A stretch of 64,000 nt of DNA from Pelomonas sp. Root1444 (GTDB taxonomy: Bacteria > Pseudomonadota > Gammaproteobacteria > Burkholderiales > Burkholderiaceae_C): assembly GCF_001426885.1 (NCBI RefSeq), contig NZ_LMFP01000001.1:126834-190833 (forward strand), in the 5' to 3' direction. Each line of letters opens with the position of its first letter. Position 1 is the stretch's first letter. The notes under the pieces were generated by a model. It saw only the letters and a program-made list of their open reading frames with translations. It had not been told where the DNA came from and ran no database searches. A program made the translations under genes and the position numbers. Positions 17,732 to 26,987 of this stretch are shown here, piece by piece.

Positions 17732-18532
17732 ATGCCGCTCGTCCACAGCTCCTTCTACCGTTTTACCCCGATGCCGGACCCCACGGGCTTCGCCGAGTGG
17801 CTGCGTGAGCGCGGCGCCGCGCTGGCGCTGGGCGGGGTCGTGCTGGTGGCCGAGGAGGGCCTGAGCGCGGCCATAGCCGGTGAAGCCGACGCCGTGGCGG
17901 CGTTCGAAGCCGAGCTGCAGACCCGTCCCGGCCTGGCCGGCCTGCACTTCAAGCACAACGCCTGCGAGCGCCGGCCCTTCAGCCGCTTCAAGGTCTCGGT
18001 CAAGCGCGAGATCGTCGCCTTCGGCGTGCCGGGCGTATCGGGCGGGAACGGCGACGCCACCGACACCCACGTGAGCCCGCAGCGCTGGCGCGAGCTGCTG
18101 GCCGACCCCGGCACCGTCGTGCTCGACAACCGCAACACGTTCGAATTCAAGCTTGGCCGCTTCCGCGGCGCCATCGACCCCGGCGTGACGCATTTCCGCG
18201 ACTTCCCGGCCTACGTCGAGGCGCACCGCGCCGAATGGCAGGGCAGGACGGTCGCGATGTACTGCACCGGTGGCATCCGCTGCGAGAAGACGGCGGCGTG
18301 GATGCAGGCGCAAGGGCTGCAGGTCGCGCAACTCGACGGCGGCATCCTGAACTATCTCGAAACGTTTCCGGACGCCGCGCAGGACTGGCAAGGCGAGTGC
18401 TACGTCTTCGACAAGCGCATCGCCATCGACGCCGCCGGCCGCGAGACGGGCACGACGGCCGAGGACGTCTTCACCGACCCGGCCGATGCCTGGCGACTGG
18501 CGCGGGCGCGCCGGCTGGACCCTGAAACATGA
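17732..18532 (+). CDS. trhO: Rhodanese-fold tRNA uridine-34 hydroxylase
   Basis: 266 residues from the ATG at 17732. It is a member of the YceA/UPF0176 family, which makes 5-hydroxyuridine at the tRNA wobble position. An N-terminal ferredoxin-like segment (FYRFTPMPDPTGF) is followed by a rhodanese domain with the active-site loop MYCTGGIRCEKTAAWM (Cys conserved) and by VLDNRNTFEFKLGRF. It reads divergently from psd. Confidence 0.9.
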   Translation: MPLVHSSFYRFTPMPDPTGFAEWLRERGAALALGGVVLVAEEGLSAAIAGEADAVAAFEAELQTRPGLAGLHFKHNACERRPFSRFKVSVKREIVAFGVPGVSGGNGDATDTHVSPQRWRELLADPGTVVLDNRNTFEFKLGRFRGAIDPGVTHFRDFPAYVEAHRAEWQGRTVAMYCTGGIRCEKTAAWMQAQGLQVAQLDGGILNYLETFPDAAQDWQGECYVFDKRIAIDAAGRETGTTAEDVFTDPADAWRLARARRLDPET

Positions 18533-18582
18533 TGTCTTTGAGGAGGCCTGACAATCGCCGCCTCGCTTCGAGCCCTGCATTT

Positions 18583-19884
18583 ATGTCCCACCTGATCGTC
18601 CACGGCGGCACGCCCCTCTCGGGCCGCATCACCCCCTCGGCCAACAAGAACGCCGTCCTGCCCATCCTGTGCGCGACGCTGCTGACCCGGCAGCCGGTGC
18701 GCCTGCGCGGCGTGCCCGAGATCACCGACGTGAAGAAGATCGTCGAGGTCTTCCGCAAGCTCGGCTCGCAGGTCGAACTGGACTTCAAGACCGGCATCCT
18801 CGATGTCCATCACAAGGACACGCACTTCGACCCGGCCACCGACCGCCTGCCCGAGGAGATGCGCTCGTCCATCATGCTGGTGCCCGGCCTGATGGCCCGC
18901 TTCGGCGCCGCGCGCATCGAGGACGACGTCAAGGGCTGCACGCTGGGCGCGCGCGAGATCGACCCGCACGTGGAGGTGTTCGAGCGCTTCGGCGCCCAGG
19001 TCGAGCGCCTGCCCGACGGCCTGGTGCTGCGCGTGAACCGCCCGCTGCATGCCAACGCGCACTGGACGGACTACGCCTCCGTCACGACGACCGAGAACTT
19101 CGTGCTGTGCGCGGCGCTGGCCGATGGCGTCTCCACGCTGACCAACGCCGCCAGCGAGCCGCATGTGCAGGAGTTCTGCAACTTCATGTCGCTGCTGGGC
19201 GCCCGGATCGAAGGCCACGGCACGTCCAAGCTGAAGATCACCGGCGTCAAGGAGCTGGGCGGCGCCGACTACACCTTCACCGAGGACTTCCACGAGATCG
19301 TCACCTTCCTGGCCCTGGGCGCCATCACCGGCGGCAATGTGCAGGTCAAGAACGGCGCACCGGAGATGTTCCCGCTGCTGGACCGCACGTTTGCGAAGTT
19401 CGGCGTGCAGATCGTCCACGAGGACGGCTGGAGCCGCTGCGTGACGAACGGCCCGCTGAAGGTGAAGGAACCCTTCACGCGCAACATCCTGCAGAAGGTC
19501 GAGGCCGCGCCCTGGCCCTATGTGCCGGTGGACCTGCTGCCCATCTTCGTGGCGCTGGGCGTCAAGGCCGAGGGCAGCGTGATGTTCTGGAACAAGGTCT
19601 ATGACGGCGCGATGGGCTGGACCAGCGAGCTGGCCAAGTTCGGCGCGCATGCGTTCCTCAGCGACCCGCACCGCATGATCACCTTCGGCGGCAAGCCGCT
19701 GAGCCCGGCCGAGGTGGAGAGCCCCTACATCATCCGCGTCGCCATCGCACTGCTGATGGTGGCCGCCAGCGTTTCCGGCAAGAGCGTGATCCGCAATGCC
19801 ACGCCCATCCGCCGTGCGCATCCGAACTTCGTCGAGCACATCTGCGAGCTGGGCGCCCGCATCGAGTGGGTCGAAGGCGACTGA
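18583..19884 (+). CDS. murA: UDP-N-acetylglucosamine 1-carboxyvinyltransferase family protein (MurA paralogue)
   Basis: 433 residues from the ATG at 18583 (MSHLIVHGGTPLSG); the upstream frame to 18529 overlaps trhO. The EPT fold is clear. The Lys-Asn pair that binds substrate appears as SANKNAVLPIL and the catalytic cysteine sits in KGCTLGAREID. A PVDL-type aspartate motif and the late RRAHPNF arginine are present. The loop that normally reads ENRF is replaced by NKVYDGAMGW. Sequence and setting (not with his genes) suggest a second, divergent MurA-type enzyme rather than the main peptidoglycan enzyme. Its substrate may differ. Confidence 0.8.
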   Translation: MSHLIVHGGTPLSGRITPSANKNAVLPILCATLLTRQPVRLRGVPEITDVKKIVEVFRKLGSQVELDFKTGILDVHHKDTHFDPATDRLPEEMRSSIMLVPGLMARFGAARIEDDVKGCTLGAREIDPHVEVFERFGAQVERLPDGLVLRVNRPLHANAHWTDYASVTTTENFVLCAALADGVSTLTNAASEPHVQEFCNFMSLLGARIEGHGTSKLKITGVKELGGADYTFTEDFHEIVTFLALGAITGGNVQVKNGAPEMFPLLDRTFAKFGVQIVHEDGWSRCVTNGPLKVKEPFTRNILQKVEAAPWPYVPVDLLPIFVALGVKAEGSVMFWNKVYDGAMGWTSELAKFGAHAFLSDPHRMITFGGKPLSPAEVESPYIIRVAIALLMVAASVSGKSVIRNATPIRRAHPNFVEHICELGARIEWVEGD

Positions 19885-19982
19885 ACGTGGTGCCCCTCGT
19901 CCAGTCTCGCCCGCAAGCACATCGCCATGACGGGCCGGCTTGGGAGCGGCCCGGCGCTCGGCCCGAAAACCGGCAACGCTGA

Positions 19983-20870
19983 ATGCGGCGCGCATTGATG
20001 CTGGCACTGCTGACCACAGTGGCCGCACACGCCGACACCATCCGCTGGGTAGCGCAGGACGTGCCGCCTCATTTCAGCTTCCACCAGGGTCATGCGCCGC
20101 GCAGCATTGCCGAGCTGGGCCGTGGCGAGGTGGACGGCTTCATGCGTGTGCTGCTGGCGCGCATGCCCGGGTTCCGGCATGAGTTCGTCGAGGCCAGCAC
20201 GGCGCGCTACGAGGCGCTGAGCCGCAGCGGCGAGACGCTGTGCTCGACGCTGCATGTGCGCACGCCGGCGCGGGCCGGCTGGCTCTACTTCTCGCACCTG
20301 TACCCGCCGCTGGTTTCGCGCGAGATCCACGTCATCGTGAGGCGCGAGGCGCTGGCCGCGCTGTCGCAGGGCCGGCCGCAGGACGGCCGCCTCGTGCTGG
20401 CCGAGCTGCTCCAGCGACCCGACCTGCGGCTGCTGCTGGCGCGTGACCGTGCCTTCGGCCCGCAGATCGACGCACTGCTGGCCAATCAGGTGGTGCCGCG
20501 CCTGGCCGTGGGCGCGCAGCTCAGCAGCCAGCTGCTGGACATGCTGCGTGCCGGCCGCATGGACTACACGCTGGAGTACCCGGCCGTCGTGAAGGAGCAC
20601 CTGGCCCGCATCGGCGACGCTGACGCGCTGGTCGCGCTGCCGGTGGCCGAGGGCCAGAGCACGCCGCTGGCCACCGTGTCCTGCAGCCGCACGCCCACGG
20701 GCCGCCGCCACATCGAGGCCATCGACGCCGCAGTGCGCGCACTGGCCCGCGGGCCGGACCGCGACGCTTGGGTGCGCGAATGGCGCGGCAGCCGCGCCGG
20801 CCCGCAGGACATGAAGCGCTTGAACGCCTACATGGACGAGCGCGCCCGCGGCGGGCCGCGCATCGAGTAG
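19983..20870 (+). CDS. Periplasmic substrate-binding-like protein (TIGR02285-like)
   Basis: 295 residues with a short signal peptide (MLALLTTVAAHA) and the opening TIRWVAQDVPPHFSF that marks the TIGR02285 group of orphan binding proteins related to family 3 solute-binding proteins. No permease or ATPase lies nearby. A sensory or signalling role with the neighbouring GGDEF proteins is possible but unproven. The intergenic stretch before it (19885-19982) carries GC-rich repeat-like sequence. Confidence 0.65.
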   Translation: MRRALMLALLTTVAAHADTIRWVAQDVPPHFSFHQGHAPRSIAELGRGEVDGFMRVLLARMPGFRHEFVEASTARYEALSRSGETLCSTLHVRTPARAGWLYFSHLYPPLVSREIHVIVRREALAALSQGRPQDGRLVLAELLQRPDLRLLLARDRAFGPQIDALLANQVVPRLAVGAQLSSQLLDMLRAGRMDYTLEYPAVVKEHLARIGDADALVALPVAEGQSTPLATVSCSRTPTGRRHIEAIDAAVRALARGPDRDAWVREWRGSRAGPQDMKRLNAYMDERARGGPRIE

Positions 20871-21008
20871 TGCCTCAACGCCGACGGTAGATCGCTTGCC
20901 ATGACGCACGCCTTGGAGCGTTTCGAGATCCAGAACTGGACTGCAACGGGCATGGCTTCGACCGCCAACGCTACGCGCTGCAGGCCGCTGGCGGCGTTGC
21001 TTCTCCTT

Positions 21009-21024
21009 GCGGGCGGGAGCCCGC
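21009..21024. repeat. Short GC hairpin in an intergenic spacer
   Basis: GCGGGC and GCCCGC flank a four-base loop in the 223-base spacer between the binding protein and the pseudouridine synthase. There is no U-tract. The spacer otherwise contains no gene I can support. Confidence 0.3.
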
Positions 21025-21093
21025 AGCGTCGGCGCGCCTTGCCAGCGACCCGCCTCGCACGCCTCTCGGGCGCGTTCCACCGTCGGAGTTGAG

Positions 21094-22014
21094 GTGGCCC
21101 GACCTGCCAAGCCGACCCTGCCGCTGCGCGACGGCGTGGCCGCGAGTGCGGTGTTCTGTGCCGCCGGGCCATGGGCGACGCTTGCGGCCTTCCTGGCCGA
21201 GCGCCTGCCGCGCGTGCTCGACTGGCCCGAGCGCATCGCCGGCGGCGATGTCGTCGACGACGCCGGCCGCCCCGTCGCCAATGCGCCGTACCGCGCCGGC
21301 CAGCGCGTCTACTACTGGCGCTACCTGGCCACCGAGCCCGACGTGCCGTTCCGGGAGCGCATCGTCTTCCAGGACGAGCACCTGCTCGTCGCCGACAAGC
21401 CGCACTTCCTGCCGGTGACGCCCAGCGGCATCTATGCCCGGCAGACACTGATGGCCCGCCTGCGCCACAGCACCGGCCTGGCCGACCTCATTCCCGTGCA
21501 CCGGCTGGACCGCGAGACGGCCGGCCTGGTCGTCTTCAGCGTGCGCCCGGGCGAGCGCGATGCCTACCACCGGCTGTTCCGTGACCGCGCCGTCGAGAAG
21601 GTCTACGACGCCATCGCGCCCGCCGGCGACGGCCCGTGGCCGCGTGTGGTGCGGCACCGCCTTGCCGAACCGGATACCGAGCAGTTCCTGCAGATGCAGG
21701 TGGTCGGCGGCGAGCCCAATGCCGAGACGCACATCGACCTCGTCGAACGGCTCGACGGCGGCCTGGCGCGCTACGAGCTGCGCCCGCACACGGGCGCGCG
21801 CCATCAGTTGCGCGCCCAGATGAACGCGCTGGGCCTGCCCATCGTCGGCGACCGCGTCTACCCGGTGCTGCAGCCGCACGAGAACCCGCCGAGCTTCGAC
21901 GCGCCGCTGCAACTCGTCGCACGCGAGATCGCGTTCACGGACCCGGTCACCGGCCAGGCGCGCCGCTTTTCACGCCGGCTTTCGGGCGACAGCGCCACAA
22001 TCGCGCCGCCATGA
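21094..22014 (+). CDS. RluA-type RNA pseudouridine synthase
   Basis: 306 residues if the GTG at 21094 is used; it has a GGAG site seven bases ahead, whereas the frame could extend to 21007 with no ribosome site. The catalytic aspartate motif HRLDRETAGLVVFS is complete, and the C-terminal ARHQLRAQMNALGLPIVGD segment is typical of the RluA/RluC/RluD family. It isomerises uridine in rRNA or tRNA. No S4 domain is evident at the N-terminus. The target position cannot be assigned. It overlaps the downstream GGDEF gene by ATGA. Confidence 0.88.
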   Translation: MARPAKPTLPLRDGVAASAVFCAAGPWATLAAFLAERLPRVLDWPERIAGGDVVDDAGRPVANAPYRAGQRVYYWRYLATEPDVPFRERIVFQDEHLLVADKPHFLPVTPSGIYARQTLMARLRHSTGLADLIPVHRLDRETAGLVVFSVRPGERDAYHRLFRDRAVEKVYDAIAPAGDGPWPRVVRHRLAEPDTEQFLQMQVVGGEPNAETHIDLVERLDGGLARYELRPHTGARHQLRAQMNALGLPIVGDRVYPVLQPHENPPSFDAPLQLVAREIAFTDPVTGQARRFSRRLSGDSATIAPP

Positions 22015-23111
22015 GCAGCCCGCCGACCGACCCTCAAGCCCAAGTCCAGGAGCTGCGCCGCCAGCTGCAGTCGCTGCTAGAGGCCGCGACGGCCAACGAG
22101 CGCAAGCTGGACCGCTTCGATGCGCTGGAGCGGCGGCTGATGGCGGTCGGTTCGATGGAGGAGCTGGTGCACCTGCTGCTGATCGACTGCTGCGCCGACT
22201 TCGGCCTGGACGCCGCCGAGCTGTGGCTGCTGGACCCCGAGGAAGAGCTGCGCCGTGCGCTGCCGGCGCTGCCCATGGTCAAGGCGCCACGGCTGCTGGA
22301 TCACCACGGCCCGCTGAAGGACTTGTTCGGCGCTGCCCGCAGCACCCGTCTCGTCGGCCCGGCGGACGCGCCCTTGCTGGCCAAGGCCTTCGGCGAGGGC
22401 ACGCCGGTGCGCTCCGCCGCACTGCTGCCGCTGATCCGCCAGGGGCTGCTGATCGGCAGCCTGCATTTCGGCGCGCACGACCCGGAGCGCTACGACGCCG
22501 CGTCGGGCACCAAGTTCCTGGACCGCCTGGCGGCCATCGCGGCCATCGCCATCGAGAGCATGCTCAACCGCGAGCGCCTGCGCCGCGCCGGCATGACCGA
22601 CGGCCTGACCGGCGTGCACAACCGCCGCTACTTCGACCACCGCAGCCTCATCGAATTCAGCCAGGCCGTGCGCCATCGCTACCCGCTGGCCTGCCTGTTC
22701 CTGGACATCGACCACTTCAAGGCCATCAACGACGGCCACGGCCACCCGACCGGGGACGAGGTGCTGCGCCAGGTGGGCGGCCTCATCCAGCGCTCGCTGC
22801 GTACCGGCGACCTGGCCGCCCGCTACGGTGGCGAGGAGTTCGTCGTGCTGCTGCCCCGCACCGACCTGGCCGGTGCCTGCGAGGTGGCGGAGCGCATCCG
22901 GCTGATGGTGCAGGACGCCCCTTTCGTGACGCCCGAGGGCGGCACCGTCAACGCGACTTTGTCGGCCGGCCTGGCGATGCTGCCGGCCGGCGCGACCAGT
23001 TTCGCCGAGCTGCTGAACGCGGCCGACCGGGCGCTCTACGACGCCAAGCGCGCCGGGCGCAACCGTACGGTTGCTGACAGCTTGGGCGCCGCACAGGCCG
23101 CCGATTCGTGA
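22011..23111 (+). CDS. Diguanylate cyclase with N-terminal DUF484/GAF-like sensor
   Basis: 366 residues. A coiled coil (about 8-45: VQELRRQLQSLLEAATANERK) leads into a DUF484/GAF-like domain (about 45-195), then a GGDEF domain (about 200-355) with the active motif RYGGEEFVVLLP. The product-inhibition RxxD site (RTGD) lies five residues before GGEEF. It should make cyclic di-GMP in the cytoplasm under control of the N-terminal sensor. Translationally coupled to the pseudouridine synthase by ATGA. Confidence 0.9.
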   Translation: MSSPPTDPQAQVQELRRQLQSLLEAATANERKLDRFDALERRLMAVGSMEELVHLLLIDCCADFGLDAAELWLLDPEEELRRALPALPMVKAPRLLDHHGPLKDLFGAARSTRLVGPADAPLLAKAFGEGTPVRSAALLPLIRQGLLIGSLHFGAHDPERYDAASGTKFLDRLAAIAAIAIESMLNRERLRRAGMTDGLTGVHNRRYFDHRSLIEFSQAVRHRYPLACLFLDIDHFKAINDGHGHPTGDEVLRQVGGLIQRSLRTGDLAARYGGEEFVVLLPRTDLAGACEVAERIRLMVQDAPFVTPEGGTVNATLSAGLAMLPAGATSFAELLNAADRALYDAKRAGRNRTVADSLGAAQAADS

Positions 23112-23157
23112 CTTTTTGCCGGAGCTTTGGTAAGACCGCAAAGAACAATCCGCGGCC

Positions 23158-24039
23158 ATGAAAGCAGCGCTGTCGGTCATCCTCGCCCTGGGCATCGTCA
23201 ACACCACGGCCGAGGCCGGCCCGGCGTTGGACCGCATCCAGTCCAGCGGCCACATCGTGCTCGGCCACCGCGAGTCCTCCGTGCCGTTCAGCTATGTGCT
23301 GCCCGACGGCAAGCCGGTCGGCTATGCGCTGGACCTCTGCCTGAAGATCGCCGAAGGCGTGCGCAAGAAGCTGAAGATGAACTCGCTGGCGCCGCAGTTC
23401 GTGCCCGTCACGCCGGCCAACCGCATCCAGATGGTGATGGACGGCAAGATCGACCTGGAATGCGGCTCGACGACCAACAACGCCGACCGTCGCGAGAAGG
23501 TCGCGTTCACGGTGCCGCACTACATCACCGGCGCGCGCTATCTCGTGCGCACCGACAGCGGCATCACCGAGCTGGCGCAGTTCGAGGGCAAGACCCTGGT
23601 GTCCACCAAGGGCACGACGCCGCTGAAGTCCATCACGCAGGCCAACAACGAGCGCGCGCTGCACATCCATGTCGTCGAGGCCCCCGACCATGCCAAGGCC
23701 ATGGAGATGCTCGCCGCCGGCCAGGCCGATGGCTTCGTCATGGACGACGTGCTGCTGTACGGCATCGTTGCCTCACGGCCTGACGTGGCCAAGTTCCGCG
23801 TGGTCGGTAAGTTCCTCACCATCGAGCCGCTGTCCATCGTGCTGCCCAAGAACGATCCGGAACTGAAAGCGCTCGTCGACGAGGAAATGAAGCGTCTCAT
23901 CACCAGCCACGAGGCCGTTGCGATCTATGAGCGCTGGTTCCTGAAGCCCATTCCGCCGAAGAACACGGCGCTGAACCTGCCGATGAGCTACCTGCTCAAG
24001 GACTTCTGGAAGTACCCGTCGGATCAGGTGCCGTACTGA
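23158..24039 (+). CDS. Orphan amino-acid ABC transporter periplasmic binding protein (GltI-like)
   Basis: 293 residues, with signal peptide (LSVILALGIVNTTAEA) and a family 3 solute-binding fold. The FSYVLPDGKPVGYALDLC and DLECGSTTNNADRREKVAFT segments match glutamate/aspartate-binding proteins. No permease or ATPase follows; two GGDEF genes flank it. It may serve a distant transporter or act as a periplasmic sensor. Confidence 0.85.
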   Translation: MKAALSVILALGIVNTTAEAGPALDRIQSSGHIVLGHRESSVPFSYVLPDGKPVGYALDLCLKIAEGVRKKLKMNSLAPQFVPVTPANRIQMVMDGKIDLECGSTTNNADRREKVAFTVPHYITGARYLVRTDSGITELAQFEGKTLVSTKGTTPLKSITQANNERALHIHVVEAPDHAKAMEMLAAGQADGFVMDDVLLYGIVASRPDVAKFRVVGKFLTIEPLSIVLPKNDPELKALVDEEMKRLITSHEAVAIYERWFLKPIPPKNTALNLPMSYLLKDFWKYPSDQVPY

Positions 24040-24136
24040 GCACGCCGCGCCGCGGCCCCCTGACAAACCCCGACGCATTCGCCCCGCACGGTTGGACCAA
24101 GACCGTGACAATTTGTGGCGTCCCCCCGCGCCACCG

Positions 24137-25096
24137 ATGCACACCGATTCAGCCGCCGAACCCCTGGACCGCGCCATGCCGCGCCGGCTGGGGTCATTGC
24201 GGCTGCGGCTGACGCTCGCGGTGCCGCTGCTGACGGCTGCCATCGTGGCCGCCTTCGAGTGGAGCGGGGGTGGCCACGCGGTCTGGCTGGTGCTGCTGCT
24301 CAGCGCCGCCCAGTTGTTGCTCATCGAACTGTGGCTGCTGCGCCCGCTGCGCCAGCTCGCCGCCGGCTGCGAGGCGATGGAGTCGGCCCCCGTGCCGCTG
24401 ACCCCCGGGGAGGCCGCGCCGGTTGCCGGGCTGGCTCTCGAACTGGACCGCATCGGCCACGCGATGCGCCGGGCGCGCGGCTCGCTGTGGCAGCAGGACC
24501 AGGACGCCCGCGAACTGCGCCGCGAGCTGGCCCAGCAGCGCACGCTGCTCGAACAGGCCCATGCGGCGCTCGAAGTCAACCAGCGCGAGCTGGCGAGCCT
24601 CGCCCGCATCGACGCACTGACCGGCCTCACCAACCCGCGTGCCTTCGACGAGACGCTGCGCCGCGAGTTCAAGCGGGCCCAGCGCCAGCGCGGGCTGCTG
24701 GCCGTTGCGGTGCTGGACCTGGACAATTTCAAGCAGTTCAACCTAGCGCACGGCACGGCGGCCGGTGATGCGGCGCTGCAGCGTGTGGCGGCCCTGCTGA
24801 ACGAGCGCTTCAAGCGCGACACCGACGTCGTTGCCCGCCTGGGCGGCGAGGAGTTCGTTGCGCTGCTGCCGGGCTTCGGCATGGCCGAGGCGCAGGGCGT
24901 GCTGGAGTCGCTGCGCGACGAGCTGCGCGAGCTGCGCCTGCCCGACGGTGTCGGCAGCCTGACCCTCAGCGTGGGCCTCGCGGCCGCCAGCCCGGCCCAC
25001 CCCTACCTCAGCGCCCAAGCCCTGCTGCAGGCGGCCGACGAGGCGCTCTACATCGCCAAGCACGCCGGACGAGACCGCCTCAGCCTGGCTGCTTGA
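24137..25096 (+). CDS. Membrane-anchored diguanylate cyclase
   Basis: 319 residues from the ATG at 24137; a TTG 45 bases upstream (24092) is an alternative. One or two membrane helices near the N-terminus (LTLAVPLLTAAIVAAF and VWLVLLLSAAQLLLIELW) precede a HAMP-like or coiled-coil stretch (LRRELAQQRTLLEQAHAAL). A GGDEF domain (about 165-315) follows with the motif RLGGEEFVALLP and an RxxD inhibition site (RDTD) five residues before it. Predicted to be active in cyclic di-GMP synthesis at the inner membrane. Confidence 0.88.
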   Translation: MHTDSAAEPLDRAMPRRLGSLRLRLTLAVPLLTAAIVAAFEWSGGGHAVWLVLLLSAAQLLLIELWLLRPLRQLAAGCEAMESAPVPLTPGEAAPVAGLALELDRIGHAMRRARGSLWQQDQDARELRRELAQQRTLLEQAHAALEVNQRELASLARIDALTGLTNPRAFDETLRREFKRAQRQRGLLAVAVLDLDNFKQFNLAHGTAAGDAALQRVAALLNERFKRDTDVVARLGGEEFVALLPGFGMAEAQGVLESLRDELRELRLPDGVGSLTLSVGLAAASPAHPYLSAQALLQAADEALYIAKHAGRDRLSLAA

Positions 25097-25182
25097 GAGG
25101 AGGCTCGCCCGGTCTCGCCGCGCTGAACGCGGGCGGGCTTGGAGCGGCCTTGGCGCCGCCCCACAGTTTCATCCGGTGCGAG

Positions 25183-26001
25183 TCAGCGACCGTGCTCTTG
25201 GGCGGCCAGCAGTTGCTCGTTGACGCGCCGCGCCGCGCGCAGCACCAGCGTCTCGTCCAACTGCGCCTGCGGGGCGATCTGGCTGGCCACTTCGTCCAGC
25301 TGTTCGGGCGCGGTCAGCAAGGCCCAGGCGACGGCCGAAATGGCGGCGACGCTGCGCCGGGCCAGGTTCTCGGGCATGGTCAGCGTGGCTTGCACCTCGA
25401 CGTGGTGGCGCACGCTGGCCACGGCCGCCGGCGCCAGGCCCCAGCTCTCGCACAGCGCCGCGCCCAGCGCATCGTGGCTGACGCCGAAGGCCGTCCGCTC
25501 CAGCTCCACCAGTTCGGAGTCCAGCGTCGTGGCGCGCAACATGGCCGGGTAGTGCGTCGGCGCATGGCGGTACAGCACCGCCTTGCCGCATTCCTCGAAC
25601 AGGCCGGCCGAATGCGCGGCCCAGGGGTCCACGCCCAGCATCTGGCCCATGCGGCCCATCAGCAGGCCGCGCTGCGAGGCGCGCGACCACACGGACTCCA
25701 GCTCGGCCGCGGCCGGGAAGGCGGCGCGCAGGCCCATCTCGAAGGTGATGGCGGCGACCTCGCGCATGCCCAGGTAGGTCAGCGCCTGGTGCACCGTCTG
25801 CACGCGGCCGCGCAGGCCGTAGAGCGAGGAGTTGACCGCCTTCATGACGGCTGCCGCGAGTGCCATGTCGGTCTCGACCAGCCCCGACATGGCCTGCAGG
25901 TCGATGTCCTCGGCCGCCATCAGCAGCGAGAGCTTGACCAGGACCTCGGGCTGGGTCGGGATCTCGATGTCCAGGTTGCGCAGTTGAGGATCGACGGGCA
26001 T
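25183..26001 (-). CDS. HDOD-domain signalling protein
   Basis: 272 residues from the ATG at 26001 (MPVDPQLRNLDIEIP). The HDOD fold is recognisable from IPTQPEVLVKLSLLMAAEDIDLQAMSGLVETD and VMKAVNSSLYGLRGRVQTVHQALTYLG, and from the later HSAGLFEECGKAVL and VSHDALGAALCESWGL. HDOD proteins are metal-independent relatives of HD phosphohydrolases and usually act in signalling. It sits near two cyclic di-GMP synthases, and a link is possible but not shown. Confidence 0.85.
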   Translation of the reverse strand: MPVDPQLRNLDIEIPTQPEVLVKLSLLMAAEDIDLQAMSGLVETDMALAAAVMKAVNSSLYGLRGRVQTVHQALTYLGMREVAAITFEMGLRAAFPAAAELESVWSRASQRGLLMGRMGQMLGVDPWAAHSAGLFEECGKAVLYRHAPTHYPAMLRATTLDSELVELERTAFGVSHDALGAALCESWGLAPAAVASVRHHVEVQATLTMPENLARRSVAAISAVAWALLTAPEQLDEVASQIAPQAQLDETLVLRAARRVNEQLLAAQEHGR

Positions 26002-26041
26002 GGTGAAAAGGGGAATGGCACTGGGGGTGCCCGATCGTAGA

Positions 26042-26803
26042 TCAGCGGAAGAAGCCGTCCCAGGCTGTTTTGAGGATGAGCGCGCCGACGACGATGACGA
26101 AGACGCCCCGCACGAAACCGGCGCCATGCTTGAGCGCCAGCCGGGTGCCGAGCAGGCTGCCGGCGACGTTGGTGACGGCCATCACCGCCGCGACATGCCA
26201 CCAGATGTGGCCCTTGCTGACGAACAGGGCGATCGCGAACACGTTGGTCAGCAGGTTCATCAGCTTGGCGGTGGCCGACGCATGCAGGAAGTCATAACCC
26301 AGCAGCCGCACGAACAGGAAGACGAAGAAGCTGCCCGTGCCGGGCCCGAAGAAGCCGTCGTAGAAGCCCACGGCCAGCGCGATGCCACCGGCCACCAGCG
26401 CTTCGGCGCGGCCGGTGTAGCGCGGCGTGTGTTCGCGACCCAGGTCTTTCTTGGCCAGCGTGTAGATGAGCACCCCCAGCAGCACCAGCGGCAGCGCCTT
26501 GCGCAGGCCGTCGGCGCTGACGAGCGTCAGCGCCCAGGCGCCGGCGAAGCTGCCGATGCCGGCCAGCGCCGCGGCCGGCATCAGGCGCTTCCAGGGCAGG
26601 TCGACGCGCTTGACGTACTGCAGCGTCGCCCAGCCGGTGCCCCAGACGGAGGCGCCCTTGTTCGTGCCCAGCAGCGTGGCCGGCGCGGCATTCGGGAAGG
26701 TGCTGAACAGCGCCGGCACCAGCACCAGCCCGCCGCCCCCCGCCACCGCATCGATGAAGCCCGCGAGCAGCGAGGCGAGGGCAACGGTGACGAGTTCAAG
26801 CAT
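26042..26803 (-). CDS. TauE/SafE-family membrane permease
   Basis: 253 residues from the ATG at 26803 (MLELVTVALASLLAGFIDAVAGGGG); six codons further upstream at 26821 another start is possible. About eight membrane segments are present, with two family signature repeats: GFIDAVAGGGGLVLVPAL and GFYDGFFGPGTGSFF. The family exports sulfite, sulfoacetate or other organosulfur anions; the cargo here is unknown. A structured RNA with an intrinsic terminator lies upstream on the same strand and could control it. Confidence 0.88.
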   Translation of the reverse strand: MLELVTVALASLLAGFIDAVAGGGGLVLVPALFSTFPNAAPATLLGTNKGASVWGTGWATLQYVKRVDLPWKRLMPAAALAGIGSFAGAWALTLVSADGLRKALPLVLLGVLIYTLAKKDLGREHTPRYTGRAEALVAGGIALAVGFYDGFFGPGTGSFFVFLFVRLLGYDFLHASATAKLMNLLTNVFAIALFVSKGHIWWHVAAVMAVTNVAGSLLGTRLALKHGAGFVRGVFVIVVGALILKTAWDGFFR

Positions 26804-26987
26804 GTCCAGATTCCAGTACAACGCGGCCGTCGTGCCTTCACGGGCCGAGCGCCGGGCCGCCCCAAGCCGGCCCGTCTGGCGATGTGCTTGCGGCTCAATG
26901 CCGCAAGCATCGCCGTCCCCTCCGGGGGACCGGCTGGGCTTGCCCGCGTCCAGCGGCGCAAGACCGGACGAGGGGCTTCAAATCCAC
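26804..26987. other. Spacer upstream of the TauE permease
   Basis: No gene is supported. It contains GC-rich repeat-like sequence, including GATGTGCTTGCGG and its inverted copy CCGCAAGCATCG-type arm near 26880-26915. This resembles other intergenic spacers in the window (for example around 19885-19980). Confidence 0.4.

Noticed and set aside
20901-21092. 63-codon ORF between the binding protein and pseudouridine synthase
   Set aside because: No ribosome site and no protein-like composition; spacer with a GC hairpin.
24092-24136. TTG start for the second diguanylate cyclase
   Set aside because: An ATG 45 bases downstream gives a normal N-terminus; the TTG remains possible but less likely.
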